Of a stretch of 64,000 nt of DNA, positions 8,353-15,516 are shown piece after piece. Below the pieces are notes generated by a model. That model made no database searches. It worked only from the letters and a program-made list of their open reading frames with translations, and was not told where the DNA came from. Both the position numbers and the translations under genes were made by a program. The DNA is from Clostridia bacterium. GTDB lineage: Bacteria; Bacillota; Clostridia; Christensenellales; CAG-138. Each line of letters opens with the position of its first letter. Positions within the stretch are counted from its first letter, which is position 1. Location of the stretch: assembly GCA_017395105.1 (NCBI GenBank), contig JAFPWD010000001.1, forward strand, positions 1 through 64,000. The letters are read 5' to 3'.

Positions 8353-8838
8353 ATGGCAGAAGCCGTACATCTTACCAAAGCGGGCAAACAGGCGCTCGAA
8401 GAGAAGCTTAAATATTTGATCGACGTTCGCAGAGCCGAGATAGTTGAGGAAATCGCGACGGCGCGTTCGTTTGGCGACCTCAGCGAAAACGCCGAATACG
8501 ATGCGGCGCTCGATGCGCAGGCGCATAACGAACTTGAAATAGCCGAGCTTCAGACGATGCTCGAAAACGTGGTCATAATCGAGGAAGGCGCATCAAGCGG
8601 CAACGTTGTGAATATGGGCGCGCTCGTTACGCTTCGCTTCGTGGATCAGAAGGAAGAGGACGAATTCCAGATAGTCGGCGAGGCGGAGGCGGATTATTTT
8701 GCCGTGCCCAAACGCATTTCAAACGATTCTCCGATCGGCGCGGGCGTTATCGGCCGCAAGGTCGGAGAGACCGTTTCCGTGGAGACCCCCGGCGGCATCA
8801 CCCGAGTTCGCATACTCGGCATCCGCAAACAGAATTAA
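8353..8838 (+). CDS. greA: Transcription elongation factor GreA
   Basis: I start at ATG 8353, after the AGAGGAGG site at about 8335-8344, not the longer frame from 8272; this gives 161 residues, the usual GreA length. The N-terminal coiled-coil carries the acidic tip and FGDLSENAEYDAA hallmark. The C-terminal FKBP-like half has ISNDSPIGAGVIGRKVGETV and ends in a typical P-G-G-x-x-R-V beta strand. GreA rescues backtracked RNA polymerase by stimulating transcript cleavage. It precedes lysS, as in many Firmicutes. Confidence 0.97.
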   Translation: MAEAVHLTKAGKQALEEKLKYLIDVRRAEIVEEIATARSFGDLSENAEYDAALDAQAHNELEIAELQTMLENVVIIEEGASSGNVVNMGALVTLRFVDQKEEDEFQIVGEAEADYFAVPKRISNDSPIGAGVIGRKVGETVSVETPGGITRVRILGIRKQN

Positions 8839-8857
8839 AATACAAAGCTTTTTGCAA

Positions 8858-8896
8858 GCCGCGGTGCAGGCAAAGGGCTTGTTCCGCGGCATATTT
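8858..8896 (+). terminator. Hairpin after greA
   Basis: GCCGCGG (8858-8864) pairs with CCGCGGC (8884-8890), with a second inner stem, followed by ATATTTAGTTATT. Confidence 0.55.
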
Positions 8897-8909
8897 AGTT
8901 ATTAAATGA

Positions 8910-8968
8910 AGAATGAATGATGAAGAGTGAATAATGAATGGTTGTGGATGAAATTCCGTCGGAATTTC
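8910..8968 (+). repeat. Interspersed repeat copy (GAATGATGAATAGTGAATAGTTG family) with hairpin
   Basis: A run of GAATGA/GTGAATAATGAAT units leads into GGTTGTGGAT and a hairpin GAAATTCC-GTC-GGAATTTC (8950-8968). The same arrangement occurs at 32642-32707, and inverted copies lie at about 15402-15495, 18792-18809, 22218-22260 and 47251-47300. It sits directly upstream of lysS. Confidence 0.65.
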
Positions 8969-9005
8969 CCGCAATTAAAGCCATAATTCGAGAAAGGAAT
9001 ACCAA

Positions 9006-10523
9006 ATGGAAGAAAACAGAACGGAAAACACCGTGCAGAACGTTGAAGTTACCGAAAAGGAGCTCAATGAGCTGCTTCAGATCAGAAGGGATAAGCTCAG
9101 TGCGCTTCAGGCCGCTGGCAAGAACCCGTTTGAGATAGTCAGATTCGATCAAAACGCATTCAGCGCCGATATCAAGGCGGATTTCGATGCGCTTGAGGGC
9201 AAGGAGGTCATGATCGCCGGCCGCATGATGGCAAAGCGCATCATGGGCAAGGCAAGCTTTGCCGGCATCCGCGATGCAAAGGGCGATATTCAGGCGTATA
9301 TTCGCAGAGATGATATTGGCGAAGAACCCTATGCCGATTTCAAGACCTACGATATCGGCGATATTCTCGGCATAACCGGCATCGTTTTCCGCACCAAGAC
9401 GGGTGAGATCTCGGTTCACGCATCCGATGTGAAGCTGCTTTCCAAGTCGCTCCGCCCCCTTCCCGAGAAGTTCCACGGGCTGACCGATAAGGAGCTGCGC
9501 TATCGCCAGAGGTATGTTGACCTTATCATGAACCCCGAGTCCAAGCGCAATTTCGAGATAAGGAGCCGCTTCGTTTCGTTCGTTCGCCGCTATCTTGAGG
9601 AGCGCGGCTTCCTCGAGGTCGAGACCCCGGTATTGAGCGCGGTCGCAGGCGGCGCAACGGCTCGTCCGTTCATCACGCATCACAATGCGCTTGATATCGA
9701 TATGTATATGCGCATCGCCACCGAGCTGCACTTAAAGCGCCTGATCGTCGGCGGTATGGATCGCGTTTTCGAGGTCGGCCGCATCTTCCGCAACGAGGGC
9801 ATGGACACGCGCCACAATCCGGAGTTCACCACCTGCGAGCTTTATCAGGCATACACCAATCTTGAGGGCATGATGGATGTGCTCGAAGGCATAATCTCCG
9901 GCGCGGCGAAGGAGATTCTCGGCACTTATAAGACCACCTGGCTCGGTCACGAGATCGACCTTGCACCCGGCTGGAAGCGCATCACGATGGCGGATGCCGT
10001 TCTTGAACACACCGGCGCGGACTTCATGGCGATAGAGGGCGATGCGGATGCGGCTGTCGCGCTTGCAAAGAGCGTTGGCGTGGATATGGACGGCGTGGAT
10101 CACACCTGGGGCAATGCGCTTTATGAGACCTTCGATCAGAAGGTCGAGGAAAAGCTTATTCAGCCCACCTTTATCACGATGTATCCCGTTGAGGTCAGCC
10201 CCCTTGCAAAGCGCAGCCCTTCCGACCCGCATCTGACCGAGCGCTACGAGGCTTTCGTTTGCTCCTGCGAGATGGGCAACGCCTTCAGCGAGCTGAACGA
10301 TCCGATCGATCAGTACGAGCGCTTCAAGGCGCAGGCCGCCAAGCGCGCCAAGGGCGACGAGGAAGCCGATATGATGGACGAGGACTTCGTGCTTGCGCTC
10401 GAGTACGGTATGCCCCCCACCGGCGGCCTCGGCTTCGGCATCGACCGCTGCTGCATGATGCTCGCGGGAACGGACTCCATAAGGGACGTTATACTGTTCC
10501 CCACGATGAGGCCGATAGACTGA
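9006..10523 (+). CDS. lysS: Lysyl-tRNA synthetase, class II
   Basis: 505 residues, normal for bacterial LysRS. An N-terminal OB-fold anticodon-binding domain (about 60-170) is followed by the class II catalytic core. Motif 2 is FRNEGMDTRHNPEFT and motif 3 is GGLGFGIDRCCMML. HGLTDKELRYRQRYVDLI and the TARPF segment are characteristic of LysRS. It charges tRNA-Lys in the cytoplasm. ATG at 9006 has an AAAGGA site. The region just upstream is occupied by the interspersed repeat, so the promoter may be that of greA or hidden in the repeat. Confidence 0.97.
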   Translation: MEENRTENTVQNVEVTEKELNELLQIRRDKLSALQAAGKNPFEIVRFDQNAFSADIKADFDALEGKEVMIAGRMMAKRIMGKASFAGIRDAKGDIQAYIRRDDIGEEPYADFKTYDIGDILGITGIVFRTKTGEISVHASDVKLLSKSLRPLPEKFHGLTDKELRYRQRYVDLIMNPESKRNFEIRSRFVSFVRRYLEERGFLEVETPVLSAVAGGATARPFITHHNALDIDMYMRIATELHLKRLIVGGMDRVFEVGRIFRNEGMDTRHNPEFTTCELYQAYTNLEGMMDVLEGIISGAAKEILGTYKTTWLGHEIDLAPGWKRITMADAVLEHTGADFMAIEGDADAAVALAKSVGVDMDGVDHTWGNALYETFDQKVEEKLIQPTFITMYPVEVSPLAKRSPSDPHLTERYEAFVCSCEMGNAFSELNDPIDQYERFKAQAAKRAKGDEEADMMDEDFVLALEYGMPPTGGLGFGIDRCCMMLAGTDSIRDVILFPTMRPID

Positions 10524-10593
10524 AAAAGGCAGTAAATTAAGCTCTTTTCAACAAGCTTTACTGAAAATACACCCAAAATACACCCGAGCTTAA

Positions 10594-10628
10594 ATACTCG
10601 CCCCCTCAAGCTTCGAGTGGGCGAGTAT
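10594..10628 (+). terminator. Ten-base-pair hairpin after lysS
   Basis: ATACTCGCCC (10594-10603) pairs exactly with GGGCGAGTAT (10619-10628). The tail CCGTTTGTATCC is only partly U-rich. Confidence 0.55.
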
Positions 10629-10670
10629 CCGTTTGTATCCGCAAAAAGCTGTTGTATTTTAGAGTTTTGC

Positions 10671-10697
10671 AGTTTTGCGGTTTAAAACCGCAAAACT
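10671..10697. repeat. 13-bp perfect inverted repeat in the leader of the 10712 gene
   Basis: AGTTTTGCGGTTT (10671-10683) and AAACCGCAAAACT (10685-10697) are exact reverse complements separated by one A. The repeat ends 5 bases before the GGAGGG ribosome site. It could be an operator for a dimeric regulator or an RNA hairpin next to the ribosome site. Confidence 0.6.
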
Positions 10698-10711
10698 TCC
10701 ATGGAGGGAAA

Positions 10712-11404
10712 ATGAAACCAACCCTTTACACCTGCGATGACACGGGACTCATCTTCGAGCAAAGCTATCGCTATCCGGCTACTTTTTGCGTTCTCAGAAG
10801 GTATGAGCCGATATACGAGGAAAATCTGCCGCGCTTTTCATGCCCGAGGCAGATCTACGCGCTGCCTTTCGGGAAAAAGCCGTTCAAGGTCTATCTCGGC
10901 ACGGATCGCGAGGGCGCGAGCGAATACTCGCTCGGCATCAGAAGCGATCTGACGGACGGTGAAAGGGCGTTATTGGAGCGTATGCGCGAGCAATCGGGAG
11001 AGCTTTGCGCCCTGCTTCGATCGGAAGCCGATGCGGAGCTGTTTCACGGTATGCTTGAAGCGGCGGATGAGTATGAGCTTATCCACGCAAGGTGCGCGGG
11101 GAGCGACGAGCCCTATCCCGAGGACTATGAGTTTCTTGGGTATGATGTGAGCTATCCTGTCGATTGCGGCGGCGCGTTTTCCATAATTTGCGACTGTATG
11201 TTTATATGCAGATGGCACGGCTGCGATGACGAAGGCACGCTGTTTTCCGAGGACTTCGATAAGCTGAATGAACACGGGCTTTTTTCTTCGTTTGACGATG
11301 CTTACGCATATATGGTAAAGTATCTGAACGAGGATTGGTCGGAGCGCGGCGATTATTCGATCTTCGAGGTGCGCGGAAGGAACTGCGGCAAACAGCATGC
11401 TTAA
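10712..11404 (+). CDS. Hypothetical cytoplasmic protein
   Basis: 230 residues from ATG 10712, chosen for the GGAGGG site at about 10703. No signal peptide or membrane segment is visible. The protein is acidic, rich in Tyr, Cys and Asp, with a WHGCDDEGTLFSEDFDKL stretch in the second half. I recognise no family. It is followed 18 bases later by the glycosyltransferase gene and the two are probably cotranscribed. Confidence 0.7.
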   Translation: MKPTLYTCDDTGLIFEQSYRYPATFCVLRRYEPIYEENLPRFSCPRQIYALPFGKKPFKVYLGTDREGASEYSLGIRSDLTDGERALLERMREQSGELCALLRSEADAELFHGMLEAADEYELIHARCAGSDEPYPEDYEFLGYDVSYPVDCGGAFSIICDCMFICRWHGCDDEGTLFSEDFDKLNEHGLFSSFDDAYAYMVKYLNEDWSERGDYSIFEVRGRNCGKQHA

Positions 11405-11422
11405 AAACGAAAGGAATGTTTT

Positions 11423-12691
11423 ATGCCCAAGCTAATCGTTTCCTTAACCTCATATCCGGGCAGGATCGATTCGGTGAAGCGCGTTCTTGACAGCCTTTAT
11501 GCGCAAACGCTTCGCGCCGATGAGATAATTCTTTGGCTTGCGCAAGAGGAATTCCCGCACGGGGAGGCAGAGCTTCCCGCGCCCCTGCTTGAGGATATCT
11601 CGGCGCGGCGTTTCACCCTGCGCTGGTGCGATAACCTCGGCTCACATAAAAAATACTTCTATGCCATGCAGGAATATCCGAACGATATCATCGTTACCGT
11701 GGATGACGATACCTTTTACCATGCGGATTCATTGCAGAGGCTGTTTGATGCGCATACACGCTTTCCCAGTGCCGTTGCGGCGCTCACCACAGCGGCGGTG
11801 CCGCTCGATCGAAAGCTTGAGCCCTATCCGATAGATCAATGGATATTCGATTTTTCGCTGATGAGCGAGCCGTCCATGCTTTTGACCGCCATTGGCGTGG
11901 GCGGGGTGCTCTATCCACCGAATGCCGTGGATAAACGGATATTCGATAAGGCGCTGATCCTCGAAAAATGCACGGTGCAGGGTAAGACCTGCGGGGACGA
12001 TATCCTTCTGAAGGCAGGAGAGATGCTGAAGGGAACGCCTGTGGTTGCCGTTGAAGGCAAGCCCTACTACCGTCTGCCGAACACGCAGCAAACCGCGCTT
12101 TGCAGGCTCATGCCGCAGCAGGGGCATAAGGATATTATCATAGACAGGCTGAGGCAAGCCTTTGCCGATTGCTTCGACGGGCGATCGGTGCAGCGCCTAA
12201 AGCGGGATGCGGACAGGTTTTCGCAAGAGGATAAGCGGCGCGGACTAACGAAAAAGTATTGGATATCAAGACCCTCACGCGATATCGAAAAACAGATAGG
12301 GTATCTCTCGCTGCCGGGTTTTTCGAGCATGCTCGATGAAGCGGACTGCGTGAAGGTGGAGGATACGGTTCAATTTGCCGCAAGCGTTTTCAATCTCTAT
12401 CCCCCCGAATCGCCAAACGACGGCTCCGCGGCGGCGATACGAGCTCTGCAAAAGCAGGTTCGCGAGATACCGGGCATCGAGGCTCGCGCGGAAGGCTTTA
12501 TTGCGATAAGGGGTTTGATAGAATACGGAGTGCTGCTGGGCATAAAGCCGCCCGATGGCATTCTCAGGGATAAGCTTTATATGAAAAATATGCTGAATTG
12601 GCAGAATTTTCTGCGCAAGCATCCGAACTGCGACGGCGCATACAGAGCGGCATTTATGCGGATGCTCGGCAGCTTGGAATCGATGGAGTGA
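11423..12691 (+). CDS. GT-A fold glycosyltransferase-like protein (family 2 type)
   Basis: 422 residues. The N-terminus (LIVSLTSYPGRIDSVKRVLD) and the metal-binding IIVTVDDDTFYH motif around residues 90-101 are those of GT-A transferases. The acceptor and sugar nucleotide cannot be told. Residues about 230-422 are an extra domain that I do not recognise. No membrane segment is obvious, so the enzyme is probably cytoplasmic. ATG 11423 has a GAAAGGA site. Confidence 0.75.
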   Translation: MPKLIVSLTSYPGRIDSVKRVLDSLYAQTLRADEIILWLAQEEFPHGEAELPAPLLEDISARRFTLRWCDNLGSHKKYFYAMQEYPNDIIVTVDDDTFYHADSLQRLFDAHTRFPSAVAALTTAAVPLDRKLEPYPIDQWIFDFSLMSEPSMLLTAIGVGGVLYPPNAVDKRIFDKALILEKCTVQGKTCGDDILLKAGEMLKGTPVVAVEGKPYYRLPNTQQTALCRLMPQQGHKDIIIDRLRQAFADCFDGRSVQRLKRDADRFSQEDKRRGLTKKYWISRPSRDIEKQIGYLSLPGFSSMLDEADCVKVEDTVQFAASVFNLYPPESPNDGSAAAIRALQKQVREIPGIEARAEGFIAIRGLIEYGVLLGIKPPDGILRDKLYMKNMLNWQNFLRKHPNCDGAYRAAFMRMLGSLESME

Positions 12692-12725
12692 AACGCTCGC
12701 GCAAAAGGCGCGGGCGTTGCGCTTT
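12692..12725 (+). terminator. Hairpin terminator after the glycosyltransferase gene
   Basis: AACGCTCGCGC (12692-12702) pairs with GCGCGGGCGTT (12708-12718) with one G-T wobble. The tail GCGCTTTTGC is a weak U-tract. Confidence 0.5.
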
Positions 12726-12827
12726 TGCAATGGCGCGGGATCAAGGATGAGGGCGGCTCGCGGGAAAACCGTGGGTTTTTGCCGAAAGCGGCGTATTATA
12801 GTCAGAACAGTTCATTTGGAGGGAGCC

Positions 12828-13382
12828 TTGGCGCGTAAGCTGAGCGAAAACGAAAGAAAGACCGTCGAGCTGATGCGGCGGCATGACGAGGGGGGCATGG
12901 ATGCGCTGCTCCTGTATTTCGCGCCCCTCATTCGCTACGTTGCCGAGCCGATAGCGGGAGAGGCGGAGGCGGAGGACTGCGTTCAGGAGGCCGCGCTGCG
13001 CGCATGGGAGCGGATAGATTCATTCGATGAAACGAAGGGCTCATTCAAGGCATGGCTGACCGCGATAGCGAGAAATGCCGCGCTCGATAGGGCGCGAAAA
13101 CGGAAACGCGCGGAAGCCGGCGAGCTTGAGGAAAGCATACCCGACACCGCGCCCACAGCAGAGGAGCTTGTTATCAAAAAAGAGCGAAGGCAGGCGCTTT
13201 TGAGTGCGCTTGAGGGCTTGCACGCATGGGAAAAGGAGCTCTTTTACCGAAAATACTATTATATGCAGCCAACCGCCCAGATCGCCGCCGAGCTGGGAAT
13301 GACCGAAAGAGCCGTCGAGGGCAGGCTGTACAGGGTAAAGAAAAAGCTGGCGGATAGACTTGGAAGGTATTTTAGTGATTAG
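12828..13382 (+). CDS. RNA polymerase sigma factor, sigma-70/ECF type
   Basis: I start at TTG 12828 because TTTGGAGGGAG ends three bases before it; this gives 184 residues, the ECF length. Region 2 is visible in EDCVQEAALRAWERIDSFDE and FKAWLTAIARNAALDRARK, and region 4 in QIAAELGMTERAVEGRLYRVKKKL. It should direct RNA polymerase to a small regulon. The next gene starts 38 bases after its stop and encodes a large membrane protein, which is a natural candidate for a partner or regulator. The linker between regions 2 and 4 is acidic. Confidence 0.88.
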   Translation: MARKLSENERKTVELMRRHDEGGMDALLLYFAPLIRYVAEPIAGEAEAEDCVQEAALRAWERIDSFDETKGSFKAWLTAIARNAALDRARKRKRAEAGELEESIPDTAPTAEELVIKKERRQALLSALEGLHAWEKELFYRKYYYMQPTAQIAAELGMTERAVEGRLYRVKKKLADRLGRYFSD

Positions 13383-13420
13383 TGAGTATTCACTTACGGT
13401 TGAAAACTTTTGGAGGCAGT

Positions 13421-15289
13421 ATGAAGGATGATCTGTACGGCAAAAAGAATATGGAGGAGCTGTTGATGGGTGCAGGCGGCGATGAGCGCGCGCTTTCGGA
13501 CGAGGAGATAGAGGAGCTGCTGTTTTCGGATGATGATATGCTGCCCGAAAACGCGGTCAAGCGGATATCGCCCACGCGCCGTGCGTTCCTGCTGACGGTT
13601 TGGGGGCTTGCGCTTTCTTCGCTTCAGCTTCCGCTGTTTGAAATGGGAGTGCAGTTTGCCTTCAACGAATATTCGGAAAACGCCATGCGCTTTCCGTTCC
13701 TTGGGGTACTGATCCCGTTCGTTGGGCTGCTGCTCTCGTTCTTCGGGCTTCGCGCGCTGAAAAAAGTGAACCGCGGCTTCTGTTTTTCGTGGCTGTTGTG
13801 CTTCCTTCGCGCCGTGCTGTTCATATTCGGACTCGTGTTCACCTTCTCGGTGCTCCACGAGGGCGAAACGGGAAAAATTATTGCGAGGATACTCGGCGCG
13901 CTGAGCTTCTTTTCGATGCTCACGCAGATCTTCGGCGTTTTCGCGGGCTTTCGGAGTGTCCGCTCGAGCATCGGCTTTGAACCGAGAAGCGGCGAGCTGA
14001 TCGCTCTTGCCGCATGGTATGCGCTGCGCTCCATGCTTGCTTCGACCGAAGCCTTTATGGAGCTGCCTTTGCTCATGTTCGGCGCTCAGGCGCTCTATCT
14101 TCTGATACTGCTTGCGCTGCATCTTCTTACGCAGAGCTTCGATGAGGCGGGCTACAGCGTTCGCACCCGTGGTTCGCGTGTTTCGGCGTGGATACTCTCT
14201 TTGGCGGGCTCTGCGGCGGTGGTTTGCACGGTGCTGTTTGCGTTCTCCTGCCTTGGGAAATACCGTGTGCGCGAGATAAGCCTTCAAGCGAACGAGGGTC
14301 AAGTCTTTACCCCCGAGCAGCAGCAAAGAGCGGACGAGGCGGCGGGGATAAGGCAAAGGCTTATCGAGCTGGGCGTTCCAGAATACGCCGTGAACGATCT
14401 TTCGGATGCGGAAGCCATGCTCTTTGAAGGTGCGCAGCGGGCTGGCAGCGGCTCTCAAAGCTACAGATTGACGGAAAACGGAAGCAATATACACTATTTT
14501 GTTAAGCCGAACGATGGAAAATCGGAGTACGTGCTCGGCGATGCCGCGAGCATAAGCTTTAATTCGGACGGCATGAGTTGGGGGAGCTACGGCACGGAGA
14601 GCTGCATTCCCGTAGTGGTCGACGGGGCTTCGCTTTCAAGCGACGGCGAATTGAAGCTTGGCATGCTTATGATGAACGCCGATATCCGCGTTACGAGCGT
14701 TGCTGTGGAGCTCGGAACAAGGGCGGATACGGAGCTTCTCAAGCGCTATGCCTTCATTCATTATTTTGAGTACAGCCCCGAGGTAAGTTTCCACGGCACC
14801 GAGGCCGTGCGCATACATCCCGTCAGCGGCCACCACCAGCAGGACTTTGCCATGGATACTTCGGCACGAGGCAGGCTGCTCTATGAGCGCGGCGGCGAGA
14901 AGCTGAGCGCGGCCTTCAACAGCATAGAATCGCCGAGGATCATTTTCTCAAACCCCACCGTAAGTGCTTCTGCGGATGCGGAGATGGCATCCTTCACGCT
15001 TACGGAGGCGGGCAGCAGTCCGGACGGCAATATCTACGCGGGCTTTTCCGTGCCGGACGGGGCGGAGAAGGTGCGCTTCTATATCGCCTACACGGTCACG
15101 GAGCTGAACAGTATGCCGTGGGCGGCATCGAACATGGGCTTCACGCTCGTTCATCAGCGCAAAAACGCAAATGTAACGGGGAAAACCGCCTATGAGATAA
15201 TAAGGTTCAACAGCAGAATGTCGGATACCTTCGATTGGCTAACAGGGAGCATATTGCTGTGGAGCGATAAATTGAGGGTGGAGATGTGA
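13421..15289 (+). CDS. Polytopic membrane protein paired with the sigma factor
   Basis: 622 residues from ATG 13421 (GGAGG site just upstream). An acidic cytoplasmic N-terminus of about 60 residues (with DEEIEELLFSDDD) is followed by about six hydrophobic segments (65-290), then a roughly 330-residue extracytoplasmic-looking C-terminal region. The short acidic N-terminus and position after a sigma gene suggest an anti-sigma or sensor role, but no zinc-binding anti-sigma motif is seen and the C-terminal region is not recognised. Function therefore stays inferred from context. Confidence 0.7.
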   Translation: MKDDLYGKKNMEELLMGAGGDERALSDEEIEELLFSDDDMLPENAVKRISPTRRAFLLTVWGLALSSLQLPLFEMGVQFAFNEYSENAMRFPFLGVLIPFVGLLLSFFGLRALKKVNRGFCFSWLLCFLRAVLFIFGLVFTFSVLHEGETGKIIARILGALSFFSMLTQIFGVFAGFRSVRSSIGFEPRSGELIALAAWYALRSMLASTEAFMELPLLMFGAQALYLLILLALHLLTQSFDEAGYSVRTRGSRVSAWILSLAGSAAVVCTVLFAFSCLGKYRVREISLQANEGQVFTPEQQQRADEAAGIRQRLIELGVPEYAVNDLSDAEAMLFEGAQRAGSGSQSYRLTENGSNIHYFVKPNDGKSEYVLGDAASISFNSDGMSWGSYGTESCIPVVVDGASLSSDGELKLGMLMMNADIRVTSVAVELGTRADTELLKRYAFIHYFEYSPEVSFHGTEAVRIHPVSGHHQQDFAMDTSARGRLLYERGGEKLSAAFNSIESPRIIFSNPTVSASADAEMASFTLTEAGSSPDGNIYAGFSVPDGAEKVRFYIAYTVTELNSMPWAASNMGFTLVHQRKNANVTGKTAYEIIRFNSRMSDTFDWLTGSILLWSDKLRVEM

Positions 15290-15312
15290 AGTATGTGCGC
15301 CGTTTGCGCGCA

Positions 15313-15392
15313 GTGAAATTCGGCTGCGCCGAGCGAAATCTGCCTGCGGCAGGTGAAATTTGCCTTCGGCAAGTGAAATCCGGCTGTGCCGG
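15313..15392 (+). repeat. Tandem array of four 20-bp hairpin units with covarying stems
   Basis: Units start at 15313, 15333, 15353 and 15373. Each is G(T/C)GAAAT plus a 5-bp stem and 3-base loop. The stems are TCGGC/GCCGA, CTGCC/GGCAG, TTGCC/GGCAA and CCGGC/GCCGG. Stem sequences differ but pairing is always kept. It begins 24 bases after a stop codon. Confidence 0.85.
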
Positions 15393-15401
15393 GTTGAGGA
15401 A

Positions 15402-15495
15402 GAAATCCCACGGGGATTTCAAATAATGAATAGAATCTGAAGAAACGCCGCTCGCGGCGTTTCCACCTCAACTATTCATCATTCATTATTCACTA
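15402..15495 (+). repeat. Two further hairpins plus inverted ACTATTCA repeat
   Basis: GAAATCCC-ACG-GGGATTTC (15402-15420) and GAAACGCCG-CTCG-CGGCGTTTC (15442-15463) are followed by CAACTATTCATCATTCATTA. This is the inverse orientation of the copies at 8910 and 32642. It fills the space before the first permease gene. Confidence 0.7.
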
Positions 15496-15516
15496 ATAAA
15501 GAAAGGGGTTTCATCC

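Noticed and set aside
15313-15392. CRISPR array
   Set aside because: Units are 20 bp with no unique spacers, only four are present, no cas genes are near, and each unit is itself a hairpin.
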